Of a DNA stretch of 64,000 bases, positions 39,001 to 48,600 are shown in pieces (positions within the stretch are counted from its first letter, which is position 1; each line of letters opens with the position of its first letter). The stretch is from assembly GCF_041296385.1 (NCBI RefSeq), contig NC_091015.1:50596345-50660344 (forward strand), in the 5' to 3' direction. Under the pieces are notes generated by a model that was not told where the DNA came from, did not search any database, and saw only the letters and a program-made list of their open reading frames with translations. The position numbers and the translations under genes are program-made. The DNA comes from Aphelocoma coerulescens. Lineage: Eukaryota > Chordata > Aves > Passeriformes > Corvidae.

Positions 39001-42000
39001 CTTTCCCATTTCTCTTCCTATTAGAATATAGTAGCAGTAGGAGCTGGTTTCTGTGATGGCCTTTGCTATGGTGACAATACCAAAGCTGCTGTTATTCGTC
39101 TTGGCCTAATGGAGATGATCGCCTTTGCCAAATTTTTTTGCAAAGGACAGGTTTCTACTGCCACTTTCCTGGAGAGCTGTGGCGTTGCTGATCTCATCAC
39201 AACATGTTATGGTGGCCGGAATCGACGTGTAGCAGAAGCAGTCGTTAAAACTGGAAAGGTACCTTATTCACTGGGTGAAATCTATTCTTACAAGTACTGC
39301 CACTCCTCATTTGCTGGAGTAATGGTAGAGTTATCTGAGCCGTGCTACTGAGTGAGTGCCCTTCTCTTTCCTCTTGTTTTTTGAGTGTGTTACAAGGCTA
39401 GAATGAGTGTAAAGGTGCTAAAACATGGAGAGGGGGAGTGTGATTTAAAAAAAAGCTTGAGAGATAAGACATTGGGAGATGCAGATTTAAGAAGAATACT
39501 TAAAAACAAGAATATAGGAGAATATTATATATGCTCACTCAAGGTCACTTTTGAAAAAGAAAAAACTCTCAGTAACTTTTATTTTTTTTAATCCAGATGA
39601 TGTTGTCAGGCTTCTGAAAACTTTATCATAGCTCTCCTTTGCTTTCTTTTTTTTTCCCCTCTGTTGCTTAGTCTATTGAAGAATTAGAGAAAGAAATGTT
39701 GAATGGTCAGAAACTGCAAGGACCACAGACTTCTGCAGAAGTGCATCGCATCTTGAAGCAGAAAGGAATGCTGGACAAGTGAGTAAGAACAGATTAAACA
39801 GCTTCCACATGCCACTTCTTTATCCCCATAACACCTTCTCCATATTTGGTTTTGATACATTCATAAAGGTAATAGCGAAAAAGAAAATCACTGTAATAAC
39901 AGTAGATTAAAAGTTAAAATCAGAGAGAGAAGTGAGTAGAACCTCAAAAAAATATTGGTGTAGATAGAGCTATTACTGTTACATGAAATTTGTGAATGTC
40001 CTTCTGTTTGCAGAGTGTATTACTGCCTTCTGCTACTACAGAAAAGCACAGCAAATGTGTTTTAATATGTGAAAAGAAAAAAATGCATGAAAGTAGAGCT
40101 TCCTAAAGAGACTGTGAAGAATCTCTACATCTCATTTCACTGTAGGAAATTCATTACTTACCTCCAAGGAGAGGAGCTTGGTAATCATCTGAATATGGTG
40201 ACTGCTTCCACCACATGGATTCTAGCTTAGATACTGCAGTTCTCCTTCCTAATGTGGCTTCCAGTTTGCTGTAGGCTACAACCTCCCATCTGCTTCTGTA
40301 GGTCAGGGGCTGTTTTTTTGTGGTATGAAAGTAAGCAGATTGTCCTGGCTTGGTTCACTTGTATTCGAGTCAGAACATGAATGATTCCTATAGCCACACA
40401 CACAGTTATTTCCTTACAAGATTAAGGGATGCATTTATCTCTTCCTGTTTGTAAAAGAGGAAAAATCAGAAATTAAAAAACTCCCAGTCAAAAGACCAAG
40501 GCTTGTTACTTTTTTTTTTCAAAAGCATTTTTTAAAGTCTAGTTTTAATGGATCAGCTGCATTAAATGATTAATGTTTTAATATTATCTTTGGATGTAAG
40601 GTACCTAAGTCTGTCTCATCAGTGTACAGTAATTAAGCTAACTGCAGAAAAAATTAATTAAAATGTTGGCTTCATTCTTTGCTGTTTATGATTCCCTAAA
40701 TGAAACAGGATGCTGTGTTTGAGGGTTGTTTTGTATCATGTTCTATCTTACAACAAATCGAGTGCATTATAGAGGATTGTGGGATGTGTTTTTATGAAAG
40801 ACATGAAAACAGTGTTGCTAATTTATTTTTGGTATGCCAACATATATGTGTCAGTTCTTCATAAAAGGTCTTATTCAACAAGACTTTTGAAAGCAACTTT
40901 CAAAGTGTTTTTCAAAAACTACTGCTTTAAAACATAAAACACAGTGGAGCAGCCATGGTTTCAAAGTGAAGAGGTAAGAGTCTAGTAAGGGTAGAATTTA
41001 ATATTCTGGTCCTACAAAATGAGTCCCAAGGCTAAGTAGAAGTGTGCAAAAGTCAGAGTTCAGCAGAAGAGCCTCGGTAGCAGGGTTGATGCCTATTGAT
41101 ACTCGTGATGGAATTACTTCTTTTCAACAGCTGTAGACTTTGCCCTCTTGATGTGCTCAGGCCTAAGATGCATTTGGAGTTTGCTGGCCCTGAGCCTGCA
41201 GCCAGCCTTGGTACAGGTTTATCCATGTGAAGTGTGGCAGACCTGTGCACGGTAATGTTCTCTGAGATAAGCAGCAGGACTTAGGTATCAGGTTGTGGTT
41301 TGTAGTAGTGGTGCTTCTTGACCGAGAAGTAAGTGCCAGTACTGCATCTAAACGTGTGGGAAACTTGCTTTTGCTTCAGAAGGTTCATCTCTTTTGTGGC
41401 CACTTCTCACACAGGCATAGCAAATTTTATTAGTGCCTACATGTAAGCTTTTATGGTAACAGCAGATTTAACCCCCCTTCAGCCCAGTACATCATACAAA
41501 GTGAGGGATAAGTGAGGTTTGTTAAGGAATGCGGAAGTCATTGTGTAATTTTTTTTTCTGCAGATTTCCTACTAAGGGTTTTGCAATCTAAGCAGTTTAG
41601 CATTGGATTTGAGAGAGCAGCTATGTGGCTATATGATAATTTTTTTCCACCAATGAAATAGAAACAGAACTCAAGTCAGTCTAGTTTGGGGCAAGGAACT
41701 GATACCAGGGTTACTGCAATGTAATACGTGACAGTGGAATGTATAGGCCATCATATATGGTGCTCATATATACTGAACACTGAAATGTGCATTACAGATA
41801 AAGCTTTAGAGTGACTGATGGGACAACTTTCTTAGGAGAAAGTCCTAGTCCAGATTCTGAATCACTCAGGAATCAACTATTTCACCATCTCCAATGACCG
41901 CTCTTTTTTATTTCCATTGGTCAAAATTCATCAATATAGAAGACCATGCTGAAACAGCATGTACTTGGTGAACAGATCAGCCCCTAAAATTCACCAGGCA

Positions 42001-42773
42001 TTGTATGAAAATGGAACTTTTCTGGCTGTTACTGTCTGGGATGGACAGAAAGCAAATACAAATTTCTGTAAGGCATCTTGGCTTTGACAAACTTTCAGAT
42101 TATCAGAAAAGCCTGAATAATTTGGAGGTTGTTAGAGACATGGCCAATTTAAAAAAAAGAAAAAGAAAGAAAAAAAAAGATAGGGAATTTTGTATTTCAA
42201 AATCCAGGTTTAATTTTGGATTCTTATTAAAAACTTGACCTTCAATGTCTTCTTGGGTCTCTTTCTGTCATATTCTGTATTACCAAATTATTGCTCAGAA
42301 GTACTGCATAATGGATGTGCCAGTCATCCTTTTTAACCACAGATGGGTACTGCTGTAAGAACAGCCAGGAAAAATGTTTTTAATTTATTTTTTAGATCAC
42401 TTTATGGTTGTGCCATACATAATGTATGTCTCAGGCTCCATTATAGCTAGCTAGGCTTCTGAGAGCTACTCTATTTCAGAGTGCATGCAGGTTCTGTAGT
42501 TATCCCCTGCTTTTCAGCCCAGCATTTGCACCTGACAAATAGAAAAAAGAAATCATTTTTTCCACCTCTTCCTTTTCCCCCCCTCCCTTTCCCCACCCCT
42601 TTATCTTTCTTTCATTTTAGAAAATGTTACAGAATAAATTTATGCTGTGTTTGCTTTCCCCACCCTCTTTCCTCAGGTTTCCACTCTTCACGGCTGTGTA
42701 TCAAATCTGCTATGAAGGGAGGCCTGTCAGAGAGATAATATCCTGCCTTCAAAGCCATCCAGAGCACAAGTAA
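17993..42773 (+). CDS. GPD1L: Glycerol-3-phosphate dehydrogenase 1-like, complete spliced gene
   Basis: Eight coding exons join to a 353-residue protein; the human protein has 351. Family knowledge: it is a cytosolic NAD-dependent enzyme interconverting dihydroxyacetone phosphate and glycerol 3-phosphate, and in mammals it also affects the cardiac sodium channel. Seen here: the NAD-binding loop GSGNWG at residues 14-19, the FVIPHQF segment near 95-101, K124, and GANIA with N155. K208 and N209 span the exon 5/6 junction, followed by D264, T268, R273 and N274 in the [12 protein letters not shown] block, and LQGPQT with Q302. These match the catalytic and substrate-binding positions of GPD1 offset by four. 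All introns are GT-AG and all phases agree. The protein has no signal peptide or membrane segment. The paralogue GPD1 is the alternative, but [20 protein letters not shown] and the PEH C-terminus fit GPD1L. Start chosen at the ATG with context GCTGCCATGG in the CpG island. Confidence 0.97.
18046..22700 (+). other. GPD1L: GPD1L intron 1
   Basis: A 4.66-kb GT-AG intron. The first 300 bases belong to the CpG island and the rest is AT-rich. I see no exon, transposon or RNA gene, apart from a short CA repeat near 21868-21878. Confidence 0.85.
22701..22878 (+). CDS. GPD1L: GPD1L coding exon 2
   Basis: The acceptor is TTTTGTGCAG and the donor is GTG followed by gtaagg. The exon encodes [20 protein letters not shown] and then the segment ending [12 protein letters not shown], up to residue 77. 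It completes the Rossmann nucleotide-binding motif (GSGNWG continued by SAVAK). The last codon ends in phase 0, matching exon 3. Confidence 0.97.
22879..23621 (+). other. GPD1L: GPD1L intron 2
   Basis: A 743-bp intron. Its only recognisable content is the CR1 fragment in its last third; the sequence before that is AT-rich and unremarkable. Confidence 0.85.
23325..23541 (+). mobile_element. CR1 LINE fragment in GPD1L intron 2
   Basis: A short 3'-end copy starting near AGGTTCAGGTTGGACATCAG, continuing through GAGTCACCGTCCCTGGAGG, and ending with the tail GATTCTGTGATTCT. It is very similar to the copy at 17210-17747, so probably the same CR1 subfamily. It ends 80 bp before the exon 3 acceptor region. 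Confidence 0.92.
23622..23762 (+). CDS. GPD1L: GPD1L coding exon 3
   Basis: A 47-codon phase-0 exon for residues 78-124. It contains the [19 protein letters not shown] block and ends ALGITLIK, so the last codon is K124, the counterpart of GPD1 K120 in the active site. The acceptor is ACTACACAG and the donor is gtacaa, which is weaker than consensus. A CR1 fragment ends only about 80 bp upstream of the acceptor. Confidence 0.97.
23763..27494 (+). other. GPD1L: GPD1L intron 3
   Basis: A 3.7-kb intron with a low-complexity patch at 24945-24990 (a G-run of ten followed by GA sequence, then an A-run of twelve). No transposon or exon was recognised. Confidence 0.8.
24945..24990. repeat. G-run and A-run low-complexity patch in GPD1L intron 3
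   Basis: Ten consecutive G followed by AGGGG, and 20-odd bases later twelve consecutive A. Confidence 0.85.
27495..27633 (+). CDS. GPD1L: GPD1L coding exon 4
   Basis: The exon encodes [20 protein letters not shown] and then [26 protein letters not shown], residues 125-170, plus the first base of G171. N155 in GANIA corresponds to a conserved GPD1 active-site asparagine. The acceptor is GGCTGCAG and the donor is gtactg, a non-optimal donor. Confidence 0.96.
27634..28814 (+). other. GPD1L: GPD1L intron 4
   Basis: A 1.18-kb AT-rich intron with no recognisable repeat or gene. It ends in a good T/C-rich acceptor tract (TTTTTTTTAGC, then TTTCTTTCTC). Confidence 0.85.
28815..28927 (+). CDS. GPD1L: GPD1L coding exon 5
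   Basis: The exon completes G171 and encodes [20 protein letters not shown] and [17 protein letters not shown] to residue 208. The terminal Lys codon is the catalytic-lysine position (GPD1 K204). The acceptor is TCTCAACAG and the donor is gtaaga. The first residues, GCRILENG, differ from mammalian GSKVMENG, so this short loop at the exon 4/5 junction is the most divergent stretch of this part of the protein. Confidence 0.96.
30679..30715. repeat. TA-rich microsatellite in GPD1L intron 5
   Basis: TATATATA units separated by TTTA, about 37 bp. Confidence 0.9.
31175..31719 (+). mobile_element. Solo LTR with perfect 6-bp target duplication (ERVK-like)
   Basis: A 545-bp block starts TGTGGAGGGCTGGGAGCCC and ends GGAAGCCAACA. 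It is flanked by the identical hexamer CTTTTC at 31169-31174 and 31720-31725. TG...CA ends with a 6-bp duplication are the mark of retroviral integration, and 6 bp is typical of avian beta-type (ERVK/ERV2) elements. No internal retroviral region is present, so it is a recombined solo LTR. Orientation is a guess from a TATA-like CATATAACC near 31385; no AATAAA was seen on either strand. Confidence 0.85.
32057..32088. repeat. 16-bp tandem duplication in GPD1L intron 5
   Basis: TATTTAAAGGATGAGA occurs twice in succession with no mismatch. Confidence 0.9.
32825..33243 (-). mobile_element. Solo LTR with perfect 6-bp target duplication (ERVK-like), antisense
   Basis: A 419-bp block from TGTTGGAAAAGGTCCGTGG to TTTTGCAACA is flanked by GGTGCC at 32819-32824 and 33244-33249. 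It resembles an LTR family I associate with passerine genomes. The minus strand carries a TATA-like AATATAAG and, downstream, a damaged polyadenylation hexamer (TAACAAAC where the family has AATAAA), which sets the orientation opposite to GPD1L. No internal viral region is present. Confidence 0.85.
35049..35583 (-). mobile_element. Solo LTR, antisense, in GPD1L intron 5
   Basis: A 535-bp block runs from TGTTGTGGTTTAATCCCAGC to GAAACCAGGACA, a widespread avian LTR form in my recollection. On the minus strand it has a TATA box (reverse of TTTATATA at 35356-35363) and an ATTAAA signal (reverse of TTTAAT at 35178-35183) about 175 bp further on, giving a plausible U3-R-U5 order. The flanks ATTCA and CTTCA agree at four of five bases, a possible 5-bp duplication. 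No internal region is present. Confidence 0.85.
37863..38897 (-). mobile_element. Long GC-rich solo LTR, antisense, just upstream of GPD1L exon 6
   Basis: A block of about 1035 bp starts TGTTGTGGTTTGACACTGGC and ends AACCAATACA. It matches an LTR form I recognise from passerine genomes, with a CpG-containing core of imperfect repeats (38280-38600). The minus strand has AATAAA (reverse of TTTATT at 38048-38053) and an AT-rich TATA-like region near 38718, so it opposes GPD1L. Long open frames inside the LTR are by-products of high GC. No clear target duplication was found, so the ends are less certain than for the two 6-bp cases. Confidence 0.85.
38280..38600 (-). repeat. Imperfect GC-rich repeats inside the LTR core
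   Basis: Units built around CTGCAGCG or CTGCTCCAGC, then a CCC/CTCC..CACGGGG.TGCAG..CTCC pattern recur about every 45-55 bp, for example near 38311, 38356, 38406, 38490 and 38540. They are degenerate, so copy number is approximate (five to seven). Confidence 0.6.
39025..39258 (+). CDS. GPD1L: GPD1L coding exon 6
   Basis: A 78-codon phase-0 exon for residues 209-286. It opens [13 protein letters not shown] and includes the [20 protein letters not shown] helix, then [19 protein letters not shown]. It therefore carries most of the substrate-binding C-terminal domain: N209, D264, T268, R273 and N274. Residues 222-223 are CY where human has RC, and VVKTGK replaces human FARTGK. The acceptor is CTTCCTATTAG and the donor is gtacct. 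A GC-rich solo LTR ends 127 bp upstream. Confidence 0.97.
39259..39671 (+). other. GPD1L: GPD1L intron 6
   Basis: The shortest intron, 413 bp. Retention would add 31 codons after K286 before a stop at 39349-39351. It ends with a strong pyrimidine tract (TTTCTTTTTTTTTCCCCTC). Confidence 0.85.
39672..39778 (+). CDS. GPD1L: GPD1L coding exon 7
   Basis: The exon encodes [20 protein letters not shown] and then [15 protein letters not shown], residues 287-321, plus two bases of K322. Q302 in LQGPQT matches a conserved phosphate/NAD-contacting glutamine in GPD1. The acceptor is TGTTGCTTAG and the donor is gtgagt after AA; the first base of exon 8 completes the Lys codon. Confidence 0.96.
39779..42676 (+). 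other. GPD1L: GPD1L intron 7
   Basis: A 2.9-kb intron with an A/G low-complexity tract at 42151-42181 and a long C/T tract at about 42555-42620 before the exon 8 acceptor. No transposon was recognised. Confidence 0.8.
42677..42773 (+). CDS. GPD1L: GPD1L coding exon 8 with stop codon
   Basis: The exon encodes [20 protein letters not shown] and then [11 protein letters not shown], residues 323-353, ending in TAA at 42771-42773. Human ends SHPEHT, so length and terminus agree. The acceptor CTTTCCTCAG follows a very long pyrimidine-rich stretch that begins near 42540. Confidence 0.96.
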
Positions 42774-45625
42774 ATTCCATCAGGCTGTTGTACTAATGCA
42801 GCTTTTTGCCTTTCGAAGTCATGTCTGGGTTCAAGTGGCTGTAGCTATCATTAAGCTTTGTTCAAAGCTGCTCTCTAGGTAACAGGAACAACATGAATGT
42901 CTCTGAGCAGGTATTGGTGTTTGTTACCCAGCCTGCTTTGACACAGCATGTGGTGTTGGCTTGGTGATTGTCCTTTTACTGGCTAAAATGCAACTCTTTT
43001 GAGATACACAATACAACAGTTGCACACACAAGTGTACTTTGAGTTTGCTCCTACAACATAAAACACAATGCTTTTTTGTCTCTTATTAAAGCCTAGTCCA
43101 AAATCTGCTGGACACTATGGGAAGAATCCCACTGGTTTTGATCAGAGACTGAGTCAAGCCTATAACCTTGAAATATTAGGAATCTTTCTGTTAGAACTTT
43201 GTTTTATTCTGTATACACAATTAATTGTTAACATTTTGCATGCTTATGACTATATTAATTTAAGCAATGTTGGTGCAAAACAAATGGTAGCAGTTATTCA
43301 GGGGGCTACAGGGATATGTCAGTGAACTCTAGTGAAGAATATTTTGATTTTTGAAAGTCGTTAAAAATGTCAGGCTACCTTGAAACCAATTTCTAAGTGA
43401 AATTAAAGTTTTTAATTACACTGTTTTAAAGGGAATATTCTAGAGGGGATCGTTACTTCCCCTTCTGTTTTTTAATCCTTGCATTTTTGTATTTCTCCAT
43501 TTCTCCCTTACTGTTCCTAGGTGTTAGGCTCTTTTAGAATCCCATTCCCCAAAGCAAGCCAGAGATGCTGACTTGGGGGTTCTGAACCCTGGAGCCAACA
43601 GTTCATTTTATTGTTTTACCTGTGGTTGTTCTTCACTGGTATTGTTGGTTGGGTGGGGAAGAATACCCTTGGGAACTGCTCCAAGTTGTTCTGCTGTGTT
43701 TCTAGCTTAGCTGCAAAGTGTTGCACTCCACACAGCTCTCCAAGGAATGTCAGGGGAATTCCCTGGTATAACACACGCTTGCGTCGTCAGAAGGATTGTG
43801 TGCCAGTACGATGACTGCATTCATTTCAGTGCCTGCCAGTGACTGGCACGTCCACCAGGCTCTAGTCTTGATCCAGCCTCCCCAGTTCTGGAGTTACTCT
43901 TTCACTGGACAAAACTTTTGTGGGTGCTGAATCAAATCCTTTACAATCAATCTCCCAGAAAGCTTCTGAAAGGCATCCATCTCTTTTATTCCCTGGATAT
44001 CTCAACTAGGTTTTTTTCAGAAACCTTTGCTTTAACAGGGAGGTTAATTTTATTTGTTATTAGAAAATCTGTGATTTTATGGAGTTTAAGGGGTGGGCAG
44101 GGATTGGTTTGGTTGGTCTTTTTAGATTTTTTTTGAGATTGATGCAAGAGAAGATAAATAAGTAAAATCTGTTTTGCTTTTGTTGTATACTAAAGTGTGG
44201 GAGTTTTTTGGTGAAATATATGCTAGGTATACTAAGAGTGGACTCATTATTCCAACTGGGAGACAAGGGTTGGCATTAGAATTTCTAGAACAAGACTGCC
44301 CATCTGCTCTGAATATCCACGCCTAACATCTGAGCAGTATCAGAACTTCTGTTCACTGTTCTCAGTGGTGGTTTTAGACCAGAAATCACGAGCACACACC
44401 CATCCTGAAACTAAAAGTTGTCGTTCAAAATTTGATAAAACAAAGAGGATGCCTGGGAATAATCATCATACTTACATAGCCTGGATTACTCTGAAATAGG
44501 GAAGCATTGGGGCAGCTTTGTGTAGACAGGAAGACCCTTCAGCTCAGGAGTACCATTCTTTGTGCTCCTCTATTGTTTTGCATTAATATTTGGAAGCTCT
44601 CATGAATGTCCTCAGATATTCAGGGATGAGAAAAAGTTCTTTTGCCTTACTTCTGATTTAGTGCTAAATATAAGAGATGGCCAGAAGTTGAGTGACATCA
44701 GATGTTTGTGACAGTTGGGAACATCACTGGTAGAGCTGACTTGGAGCAAGCACTCTGCTTAGATGTTTAAGAGGATGTTTTAAGGTTGGAAGCACTGTTA
44801 TGCTAACGCACACATGGAGCATACACTCCTCATTACTGCATAACTTTCAGTGTGTTTGCTTACGCTTTTTGTTCTGTTTTTTTAATACCAAATTGATGGC
44901 TTTTCCTTTGTATGTGTACATATACATTATATATATAATTTTTTTTTTACATGCAGTATGTAGGACAGTAGCATTTTGTAAGATACATAAAGGGCTATAT
45001 GAGCTAAATGTGGTAAATTAATATATATTTTTAAATTATTTCTTTATTATTCCAATACTTCTTTTACCACTGAAACTCCCAAATCATAATTGTTCTTGTT
45101 TTGTAGAGAAGCCTATTCTAAGGCAAAACCAAAAGGTTTTTATTAAATTCTTGCCTCCAGTCTGTTACAATATTCTTGGTTTTTTCAGACAAAAAGTGAG
45201 GTTTCAGTAACTAAAATAACTAAAATAGTTTATTAAAATTTCTATTGATGGTTCACCATTTACATTTGCTTTTCAGCGCTGGAGAACACTCAACTTGGCA
45301 CTAGATTTTTTTCCCCCACTAATACTTACTGCTCATTAAAAGACTGTGGCATGGTACTGAAACTGAAGGATTAGAAGCCTACTCTGCAAATACTCTGTTT
45401 TGCCTAGTACTGGGGTAGTCTTACTGAAAACATTAACCCCTGTGTAAGGGGGTCATAAATTTGTAACTAATTCTTGGTTTATGAACTTTAATTACTAAGG
45501 AAGGCATTACATTCTAATGATACTTACTCAACTTGCCCTTGTCATATGTACTGATTTTGTTTAGAGATGTTGAATGTATACCTGTTTGAAGAGTTAGTAC
45601 AAATAAACATTTTTGTCTTGGGAAT
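42774..45625 (+). other. GPD1L: GPD1L 3' untranslated region
   Basis: About 2.85 kb of non-coding DNA follows the stop codon before the first well-placed polyadenylation signal. This is close to the length I recall for the mammalian GPD1L 3' UTR. The stretch is AT-rich, has no conserved open frame, and includes a short AT tract with a T-run near 44915-44950. The 3' end is inferred from the signal, so a few tens of bases of uncertainty remain. Confidence 0.7.
45602..45607 (+). terminator. GPD1L: Probable GPD1L polyadenylation signal AATAAA
   Basis: A canonical AATAAA hexamer is followed within 10-50 bases by a T- and GT-rich stretch (TTTTTGTCTTGGG, then TTTGGTTTCTGTTGTCTC). That is the usual layout of a cleavage site plus downstream element. 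A second hexamer at 47599-47604 could serve a longer, minor transcript. Confidence 0.65.
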
Positions 45626-48600
45626 TGCTTTGGTTTCTGTTGTCTCATTTCACAAGGCTTGCAATTAATATTTTATTCACTTGGTGGCATGTAGGTTTTT
45701 CTGGCTGTGGTATGTAATGATAGCAGATATGAGGTTGCCATGAAAGAACATAAATTTTTAAAAGCTATTTGGCATCCAGATGTCAGCATTTTCTTTCTTT
45801 CCATTAGTGGTACAATTGTGGTGTCTTTGACCTCTGAAAACAGGTTCTTGTCTTCAGTTCCTTCAGTTGCTGTAGGAGCCACTGGAGGGCACTGGTCGGT
45901 AAGTGACTGATTCCACCCTCTCTGGAGTTAACTCTTCTGACCATTTCTGAATTTCCCGAGGTTCCTGTATTACTGCACCTGTCTTACAGTGTGTTCTTTG
46001 TATTTAGGAGATGGCTATAATTCAGCACCAAATGCATGTGTTGTAGATCCACTGGAATTGAGGGAAGGAGATTGATATAAAATGCCCAACATATTATTAT
46101 CCACCCAAGGCATAAGATGCTCCCAGTACAGGGCAACAGCCACTACCTCAGCTCCTTGACAATATGGGCAGTGAGATCTTCCAGTATCACTGGGGTTCCT
46201 GTATTGTGTACCCACCAATGTTTGTTTCTGTCGGGTGTTGAAGTTGAAAGACCTTCGGAAATAACAAGAGCACATTGTGCTCGGTTTTGTGAGTTTGTAC
46301 ATCAGCCAAAGGGGTGGGAGGTGTCACAGGTGTTTAACCGGGGAAAGGAAGGTCTGCTACTTAGTGTGGGACACCATACTGCAAAACAAACAGGATTTTC
46401 TTGGTGAACAGAATAATGCATTGTCTACTGAAAACCTCAGAGCAGTTAATAAAATGAGAGTAATGTCCTAATCCATTATTTACACATAGGGATACTGAGA
46501 GGAGTAAAGGCAGTTGCCCAGCAAATCTGTGCCTGGATGCATTTTGTTCCTAATTTTAAGATGGAATTTTGGCCATTAGGTCATTTCTTGAGGTACTTTT
46601 ACCTCAAAATTATATTTATTGTAAGAGTGCATGAAATCAACCAATAGAATAAATACGAAAGTATTTCAAGCATCCATCCAAAAGGGCTTAAATTCTACTT
46701 AGCCTGAGCCAACAGCAAAAAAACCATCACAAGAGAATTAGGATGGGCACCTTTGTTTTATGTATCTTCTGAATGGGTGGTGCCTTCTCACTAAATCAGT
46801 ACAAACAGGCTAGGTGTCTCTCATTGTCTGACTGCAAATAACAGCCAGGCTGTACAAGAAAAATGGCAGACAAGAAGTCAGTGTCTAATGGCCTGTGCTG
46901 ATGGTTCTTCATAAAGCTCCCAACCTGGACTTCATTGTAAGCCTGGAGTCATATGAATGAATTACATAGATTTCACAGCAGTGATATTGGATAATGCTGA
47001 AATAAAATGTCCTGGAACACATGGCACGTCATATTATTAGAAAGCATGAAACTATTTCTGCCTGTCTCCTGGCTGCATGGATTTTTCTCCTGTGACTTGC
47101 CATGAGCTGATAGAAATGTGAGCACTAAAAGGTAACACTTCCATTCTGAAAAATGGATGAGAAGGGCATCTGTCTTCAATCCCAACATGTGCAAAGGAGA
47201 GGTGTTCAGCATTCAGGTTAAATGAACCATGGTTCTCTCTCAATCTGTTCTAACTCAATTTTAGATCCTTGCTTTGGGAAAGGACTTTGAGATGCTCTTG
47301 ATCTGTCAGCCTAATCCCACTCTTATGAAAAACAATTGCAGGACAAGATTTTAAGAGGAGAACAATAGGGTGACACCTAGCATAATGGTATATGTCAGAG
47401 TTCCCTTGTCTAAATTGAATTTACCTATTATATTTACCTGTTATCTACAGTATCTGCTTTAGATTTAGTGAAGGGTAGTTGTAGGGACATTGGGAACAAT
47501 TTGTTGATTATTTCTGTAAGTTACTAGAAACAGTGTGACTTACTGACTATAAAAGTATGTTCTTCCTGTAACTTCTGCTAAGGAATCAGTGAATGATAAA
47601 TAAAGTACTGCTCTGAACTGAACTGTGTGAGCAGTCCTGATTGTTTAGGTGGGTGTAGCTGCCAGAGTCTGCTCAGTATAATCCACATTGCACTCTGATG
47701 TTAGCGTTGCTGTCTGTTGCTACACTGCATGTTTCCTTTTCTCACATGGATGAGAGGCATTTAGTGTCTTTCACCCTACAGCTTTTCTTCGTGCCTGTTC
47801 CAGCTTCCTTCTCATCTTTGTGTAGCTACACCTGTACGTGCTGTTTTGTAATGAACCTTAAGAAGAGTTCATATCAGAAGGTGGACGTGTGTGCATGCTC
47901 ACACATGCTCATCTACACAGGTAAACCCCTATTGACCTCGCTTTTGAATGTTTGTGCGCACAAATAAGCCTCATAAGGTGCTGGGAATTTTGCACAGGAT
48001 TTTAGCAAGGTCACCAAGAGGATTAATGTTCAGCTGTCTTTGCACTAGCTAATGTCCATCTATGCATTTAAATCTGTCTGGCTGCAAAGCTAGTGCATAG
48101 ATTTCTTCCAGCCTGTCCCCGGTGCCTGGGATGGCAATAAGTCAGGTTGGGATAATGGAAAACATTGCTGCTGTTGTAGGGGAACAGTATCGCATCCATG
48201 CTGCCAGTCCCTGATGCCACATTTGTAAAGAATAGTGCATATTTCATGTTCAGGTGAAAATAATAGTGACATTAACTGAACTAGTTTTCCCCTTCTTTCT
48301 CCAAATCTGGGTTTATTATAAACCCAATTCTTGTCATAGGAACATACTTCAGCTCTCAGTGTGATAGATTTTTTCTGGTTTGTGTTTTTGAGGACTTGGT
48401 GAGTATCTTTCCGTTTGATGATTGCTGAGCACAGGCATGTGGTAGGCTCAGAAAGTACAGCCTTGGGGATTTTTAGTTTGCTCTTTTGCTTTTTGAAGGC
48501 TGGAGAGAACTGGAAAGCTAGCCAAATCTTCTAGCAAGCACTGGCTGGGTTCCTGATCTACATCATTTTAAATACTAGTATTTGAAATGCAAAGTCAAAC

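Larger units (their letters stand above)
28928..39024 (+). other. GPD1L: GPD1L intron 5, LTR-rich
   Basis: At 10.1 kb this is the largest intron. It carries four solo LTRs totalling about 2.5 kb, an AT microsatellite at 30679-30715 and a 16-bp tandem duplication at 32057-32088. An AATAAA lies only 55 bp inside the donor end. No extra exon was found. Confidence 0.85.
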
